64,000 nucleotides of DNA from assembly GCF_001894945.1 (NCBI RefSeq), contig NZ_BCXE01000021.1, forward strand, positions 248,001 through 312,000, given 5' to 3'. The first letter of the stretch is position 1. The number at the start of each line of letters is the position of its first letter. The notes under the pieces are model-generated. The model ran no database searches, was not told the DNA's origin, and was given only the letters and a program-made list of their open reading frames with translations. The translations under genes were made by a program, and so were the position numbers. Source of the stretch: Rhodococcus ruber NBRC 15591 (GTDB lineage Bacteria > Actinomycetota > Actinomycetes > Mycobacteriales > Mycobacteriaceae). Positions 29,000-38,857 of the stretch are shown one piece after another.

Positions 29000-29935
29000 A
29001 TGACCTACGAGCGACAGCCGCGGATCGCCGTCGGCCCCGCCCCGGACATCGTGTTCGACCGGGCGATCGGGGCCGGCGGCGGTCGCGTATGCGGGTTCGA
29101 CGACCACCCGGACGCGGTGGTCTGGACCGGCGGATCGGACGAATTCCCCGCGGCGTTGCCGACGTCGGTGCGATGGGTCCAGCTACCCGCCGCCGGCGTG
29201 GAGGACTGGCTCGACGCCGGCATCATCCGCGCTCACCCCCAGGTGACGTGGACGTCGGCTGCCGGGGCGTTCGCCGCGACGGTCGCCGAGCATGCGCTCA
29301 TGCTGCTGCTCGCCGGGGTGCGGGCGCTGCCCGACCATCTGGCCGCGACGTCGTGGACGCCGGGCGTGTTCTACCCCCAGCTGGGAACCCTGCGCGGCGC
29401 CACCGTCGGCATCATCGGCGCCGGGGGCATCGGCCGGGCCCTGATCCCCATGCTCGGCGCGCTGGGCGCGCAGGCGCTCGCGGTCACCCGCAGCGGCCGT
29501 CCGGTCCCGGGCGCCGTGGAGACCGTCCCCGTCGCACGGATCGACGAAGTATGGTCCCGCGCAGATCATTTCGTGATCGCCGCCCCGGCCACGGCTGAGA
29601 CCGAGCAGCTGGTGGGGGCCGACGAACTCGCCGCGATGAAGCCCACCGCGTGGGTGATCAACGTTGCCCGCGGCAGCCTCGTCGACACCGACGCGCTGGT
29701 GGATGCTCTCAGCCGCCGTGTCATCGCGGGCGCCGGTCTGGACGTCACGGATCCCGAACCGCTGCCGGACGGGCACCCCCTGTGGTCCCTGCGCAATGCC
29801 ATGATCACGCCACACGATTCCAATCCCCCGGCGCTGCGCATCCCCGCGTTCGCCGAGCACGTCACCGAGAACGTCACGCGCTTCGCGGCCGGCCTCGACC
29901 TCGCCGCGGTCGTCGACCCGAGCGCCGGGTACTGA
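29000..29935 (+). CDS. D-isomer-specific 2-hydroxyacid dehydrogenase
   Basis: From ATG 29000 (MTYERQPRIAVGPAPDIVFD) the 311-residue product is an NAD-dependent 2-hydroxyacid dehydrogenase, reducing a 2-oxoacid or the reverse. The Rossmann motif TVGIIGAGGIGRALIPMLGA is near 134-153, the substrate Arg in WVINVARGSLVDTDALVDAL near 218-237, Glu in GLDVTDPEPLPDGHPLW and the catalytic His in NAMITPHDSNP. Relation to ectoine is only by position, 50 bases after ectC. Substrate unknown. Confidence 0.9.
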   Translation: MTYERQPRIAVGPAPDIVFDRAIGAGGGRVCGFDDHPDAVVWTGGSDEFPAALPTSVRWVQLPAAGVEDWLDAGIIRAHPQVTWTSAAGAFAATVAEHALMLLLAGVRALPDHLAATSWTPGVFYPQLGTLRGATVGIIGAGGIGRALIPMLGALGAQALAVTRSGRPVPGAVETVPVARIDEVWSRADHFVIAAPATAETEQLVGADELAAMKPTAWVINVARGSLVDTDALVDALSRRVIAGAGLDVTDPEPLPDGHPLWSLRNAMITPHDSNPPALRIPAFAEHVTENVTRFAAGLDLAAVVDPSAGY

Positions 29936-29956
29936 CGCACCGCTATCCTGGGCGGG

Positions 29957-30790
29957 GTGATCGAACCGCTGCACCACCTGCTCGACGGCCGGCGGTTGTG
30001 CGTGCTCACCGGCGCCGGGATCTCCACCGATTCCGGCATCCCGGACTACCGCAGTCCCGGCGCGCCACCCCGCAACCCGATGACCTACCAGCAGTTCGTG
30101 GGCGATCCCGAGTTCCGGCGCCGCTACTGGGCGCGCAACCACGTCGGGTGGCGGCACATGGACTCCGCGCGGCCCAACGCCGGGCACCGTGCCCTCGCCG
30201 CGCTCGAACGGCGCGGCGTCGTCCTCGGTGTCCTCACCCAGAACGTGGACCTGCTGCACACCAAGGCCGGCAGCCGGCGGGTGATCGACCTGCACGGCTG
30301 CTACGCGCAGGTGCGCTGTCTGGCGTGCAACCACCGGCTCTCGCGGTTCACCCTCGCCGAGCAACTCGCCGCCGCGAATCCGGGCTTCCTCGACCGGGTC
30401 CGGGGGACGACAGGCCTGGAGGTGGCCCCGGACGCCGATGCGGTCGTCGACGACACCGACAGCTTCCGCCCGGTGGACTGCGAGCGGTGCGGGGGAATGC
30501 TCAAACCGGACATCGTGTACTTCGGTGAATCGGTGCCTCGCGAACGTGTCGAGCGCGCGTTCGCGCTCGTCGACGAGGCGGATGCGCTGCTCGTGGTCGG
30601 CAGCTCGCTCACCGTGATGTCCGGACTGCGCTTCGTGCGGCACGCCGCGAAACTCGGCAAGCCCGTGGGCATCGTCAACCGGGGCACCACCCGGGGCGAT
30701 GCGCTGGCCACGGTGAAGGTCGACGCCGGGTGCTCGGAGGTGCTCACGGCCCTCGCTGCCGGATCGCCGGCTGCCGCACCGGTCCGGTGA
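29957..30790 (+). CDS. Sirtuin (Sir2) NAD-dependent protein deacylase
   Basis: The 277-residue product has the sirtuin NAD site CVLTGAGISTDSGIPDYRSP near 15-34, TQNVDLLHTKAGSRRVIDLH near 94-113 with the catalytic His, four zinc cysteines (RCLAC and CERCGG), and VYFGESVP plus LLVVGSSLTVMSG. Sirtuins remove acyl groups from lysine using NAD, for example on acetyl-CoA synthetase. GTG 29957 is the start. It converges on proB with ten bases between stops. A ~40-residue insertion between the zinc pairs is longer than in the shortest bacterial enzymes. Confidence 0.95.
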   Translation: MIEPLHHLLDGRRLCVLTGAGISTDSGIPDYRSPGAPPRNPMTYQQFVGDPEFRRRYWARNHVGWRHMDSARPNAGHRALAALERRGVVLGVLTQNVDLLHTKAGSRRVIDLHGCYAQVRCLACNHRLSRFTLAEQLAAANPGFLDRVRGTTGLEVAPDADAVVDDTDSFRPVDCERCGGMLKPDIVYFGESVPRERVERAFALVDEADALLVVGSSLTVMSGLRFVRHAAKLGKPVGIVNRGTTRGDALATVKVDAGCSEVLTALAAGSPAAAPVR

Positions 30791-30800
30791 GCGCCCGCCT

Positions 30801-31901
30801 CTACAGGGTCACGAGGTCGTCGGCGTGCACCACCGGCCGCTGCAGGTCCGCCGGCAGCTGCCGGGTGGAGAACCCGATCATCCAGTCCAGTTCGGCCGCG
30901 TCGTAGGCCACTACTCCGCGCCCCACCGTCCGACCGTCGGGACCGACCAGCGCCACCACGTCCCCGCCGTGGAAGCGACCGCTCATGCCGGTGATGCCCG
31001 CCGCAAGCAGCGAACGGCGCCGTTCGACCACTGCCCGCACCGCGCCCGCGTCCAGGTGCAGGGTGCCGTGGGTGTCGGCAGCGTGCCGCACCCAGAATCG
31101 CCGCGCGGACATCCGGTCGGGCCGAGGGGCGAACGCGGTCCCCACATCCGCGGCACCGAGGGCGCGGTCGGCCTGGGACGCGGCGGTGAGCAGCACCGGC
31201 ACCCCCGAGTCGGCGGCCAGTCGCGCCGCGGACAGCTTCGAGGCCATCCCGCCCGTGCCGAGGGCGCCCCCGGACCCCGCGACGACGCCGTCGAGGTCCT
31301 CCGGGCTCGTCACCTCCGCGATGAGGTGCGCATCGCCCTTGCGGGGATCGCCGTCGTAGAGGCCGTCGACATCGGAGAGCAGGATCAGCGCGTCCGCCCC
31401 GACGAGGTGCGCGACGAGCGCGGCGAGACGGTCGTTGTCACCGAAGCGCAGTTCGGCGGTCGCGACGGTGTCGTTCTCGTTGACCACCGGCACGGCGTGC
31501 AGCGCGCGCAGCCGGTCGAGGGTGCGCTGGGCGTTGCGATGCTGGGTGCGTCGCGCGATGTCGTCGGCAGTGAGCAGCACCTGCCCGACGGTGCGGCCGT
31601 ACCGCGCGAAGGAGGTACCCCACGCGTGGGCGAGGGCGAGCTGCCCGACGCTGGCCGCGGCCTGCTTGGTGGCCAGGTCACGGGGCCGGACGGTCAGGCC
31701 GAGCGGGGCGAGTCCGGCACCGACCGCACCGGAGGACACCACCACGACGTCCGAGCCGCCGCGCATGCGCCCCTCGAGCGCGTCGACGAGACGGTCGAGT
31801 CGGTCCCGGTCCAGTCCGCCGACCAGGCTGGTGATGGCGGACGAGCCGATCTTCACCACGACGCGGCGTGCGCCGGCGACGGCCTCCCGGGTATCGCTCA
31901 C
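30801..31901 (-). CDS. proB: Glutamate 5-kinase
   Basis: First step of proline synthesis, glutamate plus ATP to glutamyl-5-phosphate. GTG 31901 has AGGAG just upstream; the long frame beyond it lies inside obg. The 366-residue product shows [64 protein letters not shown] and [22 protein letters not shown]-terminal PUA domain spans from about 275 ([20 protein letters not shown]). It follows obg closely (26 bases), as in Rv2440c-Rv2439c. Confidence 0.96.
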   Translation of the reverse strand: MSDTREAVAGARRVVVKIGSSAITSLVGGLDRDRLDRLVDALEGRMRGGSDVVVVSSGAVGAGLAPLGLTVRPRDLATKQAAASVGQLALAHAWGTSFARYGRTVGQVLLTADDIARRTQHRNAQRTLDRLRALHAVPVVNENDTVATAELRFGDNDRLAALVAHLVGADALILLSDVDGLYDGDPRKGDAHLIAEVTSPEDLDGVVAGSGGALGTGGMASKLSAARLAADSGVPVLLTAASQADRALGAADVGTAFAPRPDRMSARRFWVRHAADTHGTLHLDAGAVRAVVERRRSLLAAGITGMSGRFHGGDVVALVGPDGRTVGRGVVAYDAAELDWMIGFSTRQLPADLQRPVVHADDLVTL

Positions 31902-31927
31902 GATCTCCTGCTTCTGGTTCGAGGTGG

Positions 31928-33382
31928 TCAGAACTCGTCGTCGGTCGCGAGACCGCGTCGCACCTTCTTGGCGTGGCGACGTTCGGCCGCCCCGACGCGA
32001 TCGACCTGGTCGAGGCGGGCGTCGGTGCCGCGTCCGGTGGGCACAACGTCCACGCCGGCCTGCGTCTGCGGCTCCCACTCGAAGGAGACGTCGCCGATCG
32101 TGACGGACGCGCCCGGTTCGGCGCCCTGCTTGACGAGTTCGTCCTCGACACCGAGGCGGGCCAGCCGGTCCGCGAGGTAGCCGACGGCCTCGTCGTTGTC
32201 GAATGCGGTCTGCCGCACCCAGCGTTCGGGCCGGGTGCCGCGCACGATGAAGCCGCCCGGCGTCTCGGGATCGGCAACGACGCTGAACCCGGTCTCGTCG
32301 ACGGCGACGGGCCGGATGACGGGCCGTCGCGGCGCCGCCGGCGGATGCGCCTTCCGGTACTCCTCCACCATTCGCGCCAGCGCGAACGTCAGTGGCCGCA
32401 ACCCCTCCCGGCTGACGGCGGAGATCCTGAACACCGGCCAGCCCCGCTCCTCGAGATCCGGGGTGACGAAGTCCGCGAGTTCGGCGGCGTCGGGCACGTC
32501 GACCTTGTTCAGGATGACGATGCGGGGACGGTCGGCGAGATCACCCAGGCTGCTGTCGCCGGACAGCGCCGGCCGGTAGGCGGCCAGCTCGGCCTCGAGC
32601 GCATCGATGTCGGAGATCGGGTCGCGGCCCGGCTCGAGCGTGGCGCAGTCGACGACGTGGGCCAGCACAGCGCACCGCTCGAGGTGGCGCAGGAAGTCCA
32701 GGCCGAGCCCGCGGCCCTCGCTGGCACCGGGAATCAGGCCCGGCACGTCGGCGACGGTGAACGTGGTGTCGCCCGACTGCACGACCCCGAGGTTGGGGAC
32801 GAGGGTGGTGAACGGGTAGTCGGCGATCTTCGGCTTGGCCGCGGACAGCACCGACACCAGGGACGATTTGCCCGCCGACGGGAAACCGACCAGCCCGACG
32901 TCCGCGACGGACTTGAGTTCGAGGACGAGGTCGCGCTCCTCCCCCTCCTCGCCGAGCAGGGCGAAGCCGGGGGCCTTGCGGGCCTTCGACGCCAGGGCCG
33001 CGTTGCCGAGACCTCCGCGGCCGCCGTGCGCGGCGACGAAGCGGGTGCCGGAGCCGACCAGGTCGGCCAGGATCCGGCCGTCCTTGTCGAGCACGACGGT
33101 ACCGTCGGGCACCTTCAGCACGAGGTCGCCGCCGTTGGCGCCGTCGCGGTTGCTGCCCGCGCCCTGGGTGCCGTTCGTGGCCTTCGCGTGCTGGTGGAAG
33201 TGGAAGTCGAGGAGGGTGTGGACACCCTCGTCCACCTCGAGCACGACGTTGCCGCCGTTTCCGCCGTTACCCCCGTCGGGGCCGCCGAGCGGCTTGAACT
33301 TCTCCCGGTGGACGGAGGCGCAGCCGTTACCACCCTTGCCGGCGGTGACGTGCAGCACCACCCGGTCGATGAAGCGGGACAT
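31928..33382 (-). CDS. obg: Obg/CgtA GTPase
   Basis: Essential ribosome-associated GTPase. The 484-residue product has the glycine-rich Obg domain ([20 protein letters not shown]), G1 [15 protein letters not shown] near 165, G2 DYPFTT, G3 [21 protein letters not shown]4 NKVD and the OCT domain from about 350 with an extra basic/acidic tail. It lies in the rplU-rpmA-obg-proB order typical of bacteria, although a terminator-like hairpin separates it from rpmA. Confidence 0.97.
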   Translation of the reverse strand: MSRFIDRVVLHVTAGKGGNGCASVHREKFKPLGGPDGGNGGNGGNVVLEVDEGVHTLLDFHFHQHAKATNGTQGAGSNRDGANGGDLVLKVPDGTVVLDKDGRILADLVGSGTRFVAAHGGRGGLGNAALASKARKAPGFALLGEEGEERDLVLELKSVADVGLVGFPSAGKSSLVSVLSAAKPKIADYPFTTLVPNLGVVQSGDTTFTVADVPGLIPGASEGRGLGLDFLRHLERCAVLAHVVDCATLEPGRDPISDIDALEAELAAYRPALSGDSSLGDLADRPRIVILNKVDVPDAAELADFVTPDLEERGWPVFRISAVSREGLRPLTFALARMVEEYRKAHPPAAPRRPVIRPVAVDETGFSVVADPETPGGFIVRGTRPERWVRQTAFDNDEAVGYLADRLARLGVEDELVKQGAEPGASVTIGDVSFEWEPQTQAGVDVVPTGRGTDARLDQVDRVGAAERRHAKKVRRGLATDDEF

Positions 33383-33490
33383 GGGTGGACCTCCGTCGAA
33401 TGGTGGAACTGTTGTGTCGGCCGGTGCTCCCGCTGTGCCGGGATCACCGGAGTCGTGCCGGGACCACCGCGCTGCCGATGGTCCGAAAAC

Positions 33491-33533
33491 AGTAGGGGCG
33501 GACCCGGGTGTGCGACCCTGGTCCGCCCCTACT
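33491..33533 (-). terminator. Strong hairpin between rpmA and obg
   Basis: Fourteen-base perfect arms (33491-33504 and 33520-33533) with a 15-base loop that can pair further (GGGT/ACCC). On the minus strand the hairpin is followed by TGTTTTC, so it resembles a factor-independent terminator or attenuator 50 bases after the rpmA stop and 109 bases before the obg start. Confidence 0.75.
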
Positions 33534-33582
33534 GGGAGTATGTGCGAAGGAGACCTTCGCGGTGTCCGATTCGGACGGCAGA

Positions 33583-33846
33583 TCAGGCGTCTGCCGCGAC
33601 CGGAACGATGTTGACCGTCTTGCGACCACGCTTGGTGCCGAACTCGACGGCACCGGCAGCAAGCGCGAAGAGCGTGTCGTCGCCGCCACGACCGACGTTC
33701 ACGCCGGGGTGGAAGTGGGTGCCACGCTGGCGCACCAGGATCTCACCGGCGCTGACGGCCTGGCCGCCGAAGCGCTTGACGCCGAGACGCTTGGCGTTCG
33801 AATCGCGACCGTTGCGGGAGCTGGATGCACCCTTCTTGTGTGCCAT
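33583..33846 (-). CDS. rpmA: 50S ribosomal protein L27
   Basis: An 87-residue protein starting [20 protein letters not shown] with [20 protein letters not shown], the L27 signature. Its N-terminus reaches the peptidyl-transferase centre. CCAGGAGGGTT lies just before the ATG. It follows rplU by 36 bases. Confidence 0.97.
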   Translation of the reverse strand: MAHKKGASSSRNGRDSNAKRLGVKRFGGQAVSAGEILVRQRGTHFHPGVNVGRGGDDTLFALAAGAVEFGTKRGRKTVNIVPVAADA

Positions 33847-33882
33847 GACGAACCCTCCTGGGGTTTGAAGCGGAAGCCCGAA

Positions 33883-34194
33883 TTACTTGATGCCGGTGAC
33901 CTTCAGGACCGTCAGCTTCTGACGGTGACCCTGGCGCTTGTGGTAGCCGGTCTTGTTCTTGAACTTGTGGATGCGGATCTTCGGGCCCTTGGTGTGCTCG
34001 ACGATCTCGCCGGTGACCGTGACCTGCGCCAGCTTGTCGGCGTCGGTGGTCAGCTCGGCTCCGTCGACGACGAGGACCGGAGCAAGCGAGACAGCAGTGC
34101 CGGGCTCACCCTCGATCTTCTCGACCTTGACGAGATCGCCCTCAGCGACCTTGTACTGCTTACCGCCGGTCTTGACGATCGCGTACGTTGCCAT
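33883..34194 (-). CDS. rplU: 50S ribosomal protein L21
   Basis: Start ATG 34194 ([20 protein letters not shown]); 103 residues with the C-terminal [20 protein letters not shown] characteristic of L21. It is the first gene of the rplU-rpmA pair. AAGGGGTAGCC lies upstream of the ATG. The region up to the rne stop (34397) should hold the operon promoter. Confidence 0.97.
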   Translation of the reverse strand: MATYAIVKTGGKQYKVAEGDLVKVEKIEGEPGTAVSLAPVLVVDGAELTTDADKLAQVTVTGEIVEHTKGPKIRIHKFKNKTGYHKRQGHRQKLTVLKVTGIK

Positions 34195-34396
34195 CGGACG
34201 GCTACCCCTTGCTAGTTCGAACGTGCTCGCGCCACGGTGTGCAACGCGACTGGTCTGGTGGTTGCTGACTCGGGGCCGCCACAATCCCGCATCGGGCGCA
34301 GCAGGGCCGTATCGCCGAGTAGCGACTGACCAAGATTACGGGAAGGTGACTGCCAGGGTCAAACCGGGCCCGGCCGCGGTCGGGCCCGGTTCGACC

Positions 34397-37300
34397 TCAT
34401 GCCTGCGCTTCGACCGGCGGGCCGGCAGGCCGGCCGGCGGCCCGGCGACGACGTGGCCGTCGAACGGTCACCGGTTCGGCGCTGTCACCGTCCGAAACCG
34501 CCGCGGTGGTCACCGGCTCCGGGGCCGGAGCGGTGGCCACGGGCTCCGGGGTCGGAGCGGTGGCCACGGGCTCCGGGGCCGGAGCCGGCACCACGAAGAC
34601 GGTGCCGGTGCCGTCGCCCGTCGGAGCCGAAGGAGCCCGCGAGACCCGGCGACGGCGACGGGCCGCCGGCTCGGCGGCCTGCTTACCGGCCTCCGGTGCT
34701 TCTGCCGGTTGCGCCTCGCCCGATTCGGCCGGCGCCTCGCGCGATTCGACCGGGCGCGCCTCGCGGGGTTCTGTCACCGGTGCCGACGCGGCTTCGGTGG
34801 GCGTCTGCGCGGGCGCTGCCTCCGCCGGCTCGGCACCGGACTCGGTCGGGTGCTCGTCGTGGTTGTCGTGGTGCGCGGCCATCGCCAGAGCGACCGGGTG
34901 GGCGCGCTTGACCGTCGCGTCCACCACCGGCGCCTCGGGGGCCGGCTGGGGTGCGGCCGTCTCGGTCGTCGCCGGTTCCGGCTGGGTGCCCCGATCACGG
35001 CCGCGGCGGCGACGGGAGCCGCTCTCGCTGCGCGCGGGCCGGCCACCGTCCTCGGCGGCGGCGACCTCGACGGGTTCGCTGTGCACGAGGATGCCGCGGC
35101 CGTGGCAGTGCTCGCAGGTGGTGGAGAACGCCTCCACGAGCCCCGTCCCGAGCCGCTTGCGCGTCATCTGCACGAGTCCCAGCGAGGTCACCTCGGAGAC
35201 CTGGTGACGGGTGCGATCCCGGCCGAGCGCCTCGGTCAGGCGTCGCAGCACGAGGTCCCGGTTCGACTCGAGCACCATGTCGATGAAGTCGACGACGATC
35301 ATGCCGCCGATGTCGCGCAGCCGCATCTGCCGCACGATCTCCTCGGCTGCCTCGAGGTTGTTGCGCGTGACGGTCTCTTCGAGGTTGCCTCCGGCGCCGG
35401 TGAACTTGCCGGTGTTGACGTCGACGACCGTCATCGCCTCGGTGCGATCGATGACGAGAGTGCCACCGGACGGCAGCCACACCTTGCGGTCGAGCGCCTT
35501 GGCGAGTTGCTCGTCGATGCGGTGTACGGCGAACACGTCACGCGCGCCCGACTCGGAATCGTGCCGCTCCACGCGGGGCAGCATGTCCGGGGCGACGGTC
35601 CGGATGTAGTTCTCGACAGTGTTCCAGGCGTTCTCACCCTCGATGACGAGCTTGGAGAAGTCCTCGTTGAACAGGTCGCGAATCACCTTGACCAGCAGGT
35701 CGGGCTCTTCGTAGAGGGTCTTCGGCTGTCCCGAACCGTCGGCCTCGAGCTTGGCGGCCTGCTCCTCGATCGAGGCCCACTGCGTCTGCAGGCGCTGTAC
35801 GTCGCGGGCGAGTTCGTCCTCGCTCACGCCCTCCGCCGCAGTACGGATGATCACACCGGCCTCGGCCGGGACGACCTCACGCAGGATCTCCTTGAGCCGC
35901 TTGCGCTCGGTGTCGGGCAGCTTGCGGCTGATGCCGGTGGACGAGCCGCCCGGCACGTACACCAGGAATCGGCCGGCGAGACTGATCTGCGTGGTGAGCC
36001 GGGCGCCCTTGTGCCCCACCGGGTCCTTGCTGACCTGCACGAGCACCCGGTCGCCCGGCTTGAGGGCCTGCTCGATCTTGCGCGAGTTGCCACCGAGCCC
36101 GGCGGCGTCCCAGTTGACCTCGCCGGCGTAGAGGACGCCGTTGCGACCCCTGCCGATGTCGATGAACGCCGCCTCCATCGAGGGAAGCACGTTCTGGACG
36201 CGGCCGAGGAAGATGTTGCCGACCATCGAACCGGAGCCGGCGCTGGTCACGAAATGCTCGACGAGGACGCCGTCCTCGAGGACCGCGACCTGGGTGATGT
36301 TCCCGGGGTTCGCGGTGTCACCGGTCTTCTCCCGCACCACCATGACGCGGTCGACGGACTCGCGGCGGGCGAGGAACTCCGACTCCGTGAGGATCGGGGG
36401 CCGACGGCGGCCTGCGTCCCGGCCGTCGCGGCGGCGCTGGCGCTTGGCTTCGAGCCGGGTGGAACCGGTGATGCCCTGAACCTCGTCCTTGGGGGCGCGC
36501 GTCTTGGATCGCGGCTCACGTTCGTGGACGACAGTGGGGACCGAGTCGTCCTCGACGGCGGTGTCGGCTCCGTCCGCACTGCCCTTGCGACGACGACGAC
36601 GACGGCGACGACGGGAAGACCCTTCCCCGGACTCGTCCTCGCCCGGCCCGGACTCCTTCTGCTCGGGCTCCGTCTGTCCGGACTCCTTCTGCCCGGACTC
36701 CTTCTGCTCGCCTTCGGCCTGGTCCGCGCTCGGCTCGTCGGTCGCGACCTCTTCCGTCGCCGGCTCCTCGGGCTTTGCTTCCGGGCCCTCGCCCTTCTCC
36801 GGCGCAGCGCCCTTCTCCGGAGCGGCGCCCTCCTCGGCAGCAGTCTCCGTGGGGGACGTCTCCTCGGCGGTGGTCTCCTCCGACGTCTCGGATTGCTCGC
36901 CACGTCCACGGCCCCGGCCGCGTCGACCACGACGGCGACGGCGCGGCTCCTCCTCGGCGGACTCCTCACCCGGCTCCGCCGCAGCGGTCTCCTCGGTGAC
37001 CTCCTCGGCGACTTCCTCGACGACGGTGGGCTCGGGCGCCTCGGCCGCCCGGCGGGAACGGCGGCGGCGCGGTGCCGCCTCGGCGGGGGCGGTGACTTCC
37101 GGCTGCAGGAACAGTGGCGCGCTGACGACGGGTTCGACGGCGCCCGGTTCCGGCGCGGTGAACGCCGGGGTCTCCTGTTCCATGCCGGTGAACAGGGTCG
37201 GAGCCGCAGGTGCCGCGGCGGGTTCCTGAGCGGTGGTGTCCTCGACCGCGGTCTCCGGCTCGGCGGCCGGTTCCCCGGCGGGCCCCTCGGCGCCGGCCGG

Positions 37301-37606
37301 TTCTCCGAGGGGAGCCTCGGCGGTCTCGGCGGCGGGCACCTCGGGTACCTCACCCACCGGTTCCGGTGCGGCTTCCGTCCCGGTCTCGGCGGGCGCACCG
37401 AGAGCGGCGCGGATCTGTTCGGCGAGGTCGCGCTGCAGGCTCGAGTGGGCACTGCGCAATTCGGTGCCGAGGTCGGCGGCTTTGGCCATGACCTGCTTGC
37501 TCGTGAGACCGAGCAGTTTGGCGAGTGCGTGCACGCGCATCTTCGGCGGCAGCACCACGGTGCCCTCATCGATGGAAGTGTCGTTCGGCGGCGCTTGTTC
37601 GGCCAC
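34397..37606 (-). CDS. rne: Ribonuclease E/G
   Basis: GTG 37606 has GAGGAG seven bases upstream, giving 1069 residues. A short N-terminal segment (MRVHALAKLLGLTSKQVMAK) precedes a ~300-residue acidic, Pro/Glu/Ala-rich and Arg-patch region (about 60-370). Then comes the catalytic half: S1 domain around GSGSMVGNIFLGRVQNVLPS, the DNase-like core MIVVDFIDMVLESNRDLVLR with catalytic Asp residues, and the Zn-link CEHCHGRG near 825. A second disordered tail follows (repeats of PEPVATAP). This sandwich layout is the actinobacterial RNase E type. The enzyme starts mRNA decay and processes rRNA. Confidence 0.95.
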   Translation of the reverse strand: MAEQAPPNDTSIDEGTVVLPPKMRVHALAKLLGLTSKQVMAKAADLGTELRSAHSSLQRDLAEQIRAALGAPAETGTEAAPEPVGEVPEVPAAETAEAPLGEPAGAEGPAGEPAAEPETAVEDTTAQEPAAAPAAPTLFTGMEQETPAFTAPEPGAVEPVVSAPLFLQPEVTAPAEAAPRRRRSRRAAEAPEPTVVEEVAEEVTEETAAAEPGEESAEEEPRRRRRGRRGRGRGRGEQSETSEETTAEETSPTETAAEEGAAPEKGAAPEKGEGPEAKPEEPATEEVATDEPSADQAEGEQKESGQKESGQTEPEQKESGPGEDESGEGSSRRRRRRRRRKGSADGADTAVEDDSVPTVVHEREPRSKTRAPKDEVQGITGSTRLEAKRQRRRDGRDAGRRRPPILTESEFLARRESVDRVMVVREKTGDTANPGNITQVAVLEDGVLVEHFVTSAGSGSMVGNIFLGRVQNVLPSMEAAFIDIGRGRNGVLYAGEVNWDAAGLGGNSRKIEQALKPGDRVLVQVSKDPVGHKGARLTTQISLAGRFLVYVPGGSSTGISRKLPDTERKRLKEILREVVPAEAGVIIRTAAEGVSEDELARDVQRLQTQWASIEEQAAKLEADGSGQPKTLYEEPDLLVKVIRDLFNEDFSKLVIEGENAWNTVENYIRTVAPDMLPRVERHDSESGARDVFAVHRIDEQLAKALDRKVWLPSGGTLVIDRTEAMTVVDVNTGKFTGAGGNLEETVTRNNLEAAEEIVRQMRLRDIGGMIVVDFIDMVLESNRDLVLRRLTEALGRDRTRHQVSEVTSLGLVQMTRKRLGTGLVEAFSTTCEHCHGRGILVHSEPVEVAAAEDGGRPARSESGSRRRRGRDRGTQPEPATTETAAPQPAPEAPVVDATVKRAHPVALAMAAHHDNHDEHPTESGAEPAEAAPAQTPTEAASAPVTEPREARPVESREAPAESGEAQPAEAPEAGKQAAEPAARRRRRVSRAPSAPTGDGTGTVFVVPAPAPEPVATAPTPEPVATAPAPEPVTTAAVSDGDSAEPVTVRRPRRRRAAGRPAGPPVEAQA

Positions 37607-37951
37607 GTAGGTCTCCTCGGGCCCCCGGGCGCGTCCATCCTCGATCTCGAGCGATGTGACGCGGCCACGCGGGGGCGCTGTCTGTGTGGGCTCGCACCGG
37701 GAGGCGCGAGATGTGCGGTCTCGCATCGCACGGTCGTCCGGTGCCCGTTTTCACTGCACGGCCGAGCGGTGCCTGGCTGGATCGCGGATCGAGCGCCGGT
37801 GCATCCAGCGTGCCACCGGGCGAGGTGTCTCCTGCGTCCCCGGTCACAGCGATGTCGGGCATCGATCCGTGATGTCGTTCGGTCGTTCCGCAACACTCCG
37901 AAGCGGGGCGACCTACCTCAGTATCCCACACAGAGGTCCGTGAATACGCCA
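37607..37951 (-). promoter_or_regulatory. rne upstream region
   Basis: About 345 bases between ndk and rne hold no supported gene. Plus-strand short frames here show no motif. Inverted repeats such as GCGAGA-N7-TCTCGC (about 37705-37730) would be in the rne leader; long structured leaders are known for RNase E autoregulation in enterobacteria, but I cannot show that here. Confidence 0.4.
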
Positions 37952-37973
37952 ACGGCGCCCCGAAGGGCGCCGT
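37952..37973 (-). terminator. Hairpin terminator after ndk
   Basis: ACGGCGCCC-CGAA-GGGCGCCGT forms a perfect nine-base stem with a tetraloop 23 bases past the ndk stop; no T-run follows. Confidence 0.75.
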
Positions 37974-37995
37974 GGCACGTAGGTCGACGGACGGA

Positions 37996-38415
37996 TCAGG
38001 ACCCGGCGAGGGCCGGGAACCACAGAGCGATTTCACGCTCGGCCGACTCCACCGAGTCGGAACCGTGCACCAGGTTCTCGCCGGCGTCGAGCCCGAGATC
38101 ACCGCGAATCGAGCCGGGTACGGCCTTCTCGACGGGGTCGGTGCCGCCCGCGAGCTGGCGGAATGCGGCGATGGCGCGGGGCCCTTCGAGGACCGCCGCG
38201 ACCAGCGGCCGCGAGGTGATGAACTCGATCAGGCCGGGATAGAAGGGTTTGCCCTCGTGCTCGGCATAGTGGGCGGCGGCCACCTCCTCGGTGGCGGTGC
38301 GCAGCTCGAGTGCCACGATGTCGAGTCCCTTGCGCTCGATGCGCGAGAGGATCTCGCCGACATGACGACGGGCCACGCCGTCGGGCTTGATCAGTACCAG
38401 GGTCCGCTCAGTCAC
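37996..38415 (-). CDS. ndk: Nucleoside diphosphate kinase
   Basis: Transfers the gamma phosphate between nucleoside tri- and diphosphates. I choose GTG 38415 ([20 protein letters not shown]); an ATG two codons earlier is possible. The 139-residue product has [17 protein letters not shown] and the catalytic His in [20 protein letters not shown]. Order folC-DUF4233-ndk-rne equals Rv2447c to Rv2444c. Confidence 0.97.
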   Translation of the reverse strand: MTERTLVLIKPDGVARRHVGEILSRIERKGLDIVALELRTATEEVAAAHYAEHEGKPFYPGLIEFITSRPLVAAVLEGPRAIAAFRQLAGGTDPVEKAVPGSIRGDLGLDAGENLVHGSDSVESAEREIALWFPALAGS

Positions 38416-38431
38416 GCGCACAGCGTAGTGG

Positions 38432-38857
38432 TCAGCCCCGCTGCCCCGGTAGCAGGCCCCGCGCCTCGCGGTCCTTCATGTCCTTGCGCAGGTACAGGAT
38501 GTAGCCCCACACCGCACTGAAGATCACGCCGACGATGCCGAGCGCGAGGTCGACGAAGAAGCCCAGCAGGGTCAGCACCTGCAGCGCGAGGTTGTACCGG
38601 AGCGCCCAGGGCCGGCCCTGCAGCCCGGCGCCCGCGATCATCGCGACGGCGAGGAACACGATGTAGCCACCCGAGAGCCACGTGAGTCCCCCGCCGACGA
38701 CCGCGACAACCGGTAGCACCAGCAGGACCACGATGGCTTCGAGGACGAGCGTGCCGGCCATGACGCCTCGCAGCCCCTTCCACGGGTCCTTCGCGGGGGG
38801 CCGGACGGCGGAGTCCCGGTCCGGCGATGCGGCGGAGTTGTCAGCTGCCTCGCTCAC
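38432..38857 (-). CDS. DUF4233 membrane protein
   Basis: The 141-residue product has an N-terminal acidic cytoplasmic stretch and about four hydrophobic segments ([67 protein letters not shown]), matching DUF4233 (Rv2446c). Function unknown. Its ATG overlaps the folC stop (38854-38857), so the two are coupled. Confidence 0.9.
   Translation of the reverse strand: MSEAADNSAASPDRDSAVRPPAKDPWKGLRGVMAGTLVLEAIVVLLVLPVVAVVGGGLTWLSGGYIVFLAVAMIAGAGLQGRPWALRYNLALQVLTLLGFFVDLALGIVGVIFSAVWGYILYLRKDMKDREARGLLPGQRG

Noticed and set aside
33953-38242. A 1429-codon plus-strand open frame opposite rplU, rne and ndk
   Set aside because: It is antisense to three clear genes, and the low-complexity translation reflects the repetitive rne codons.
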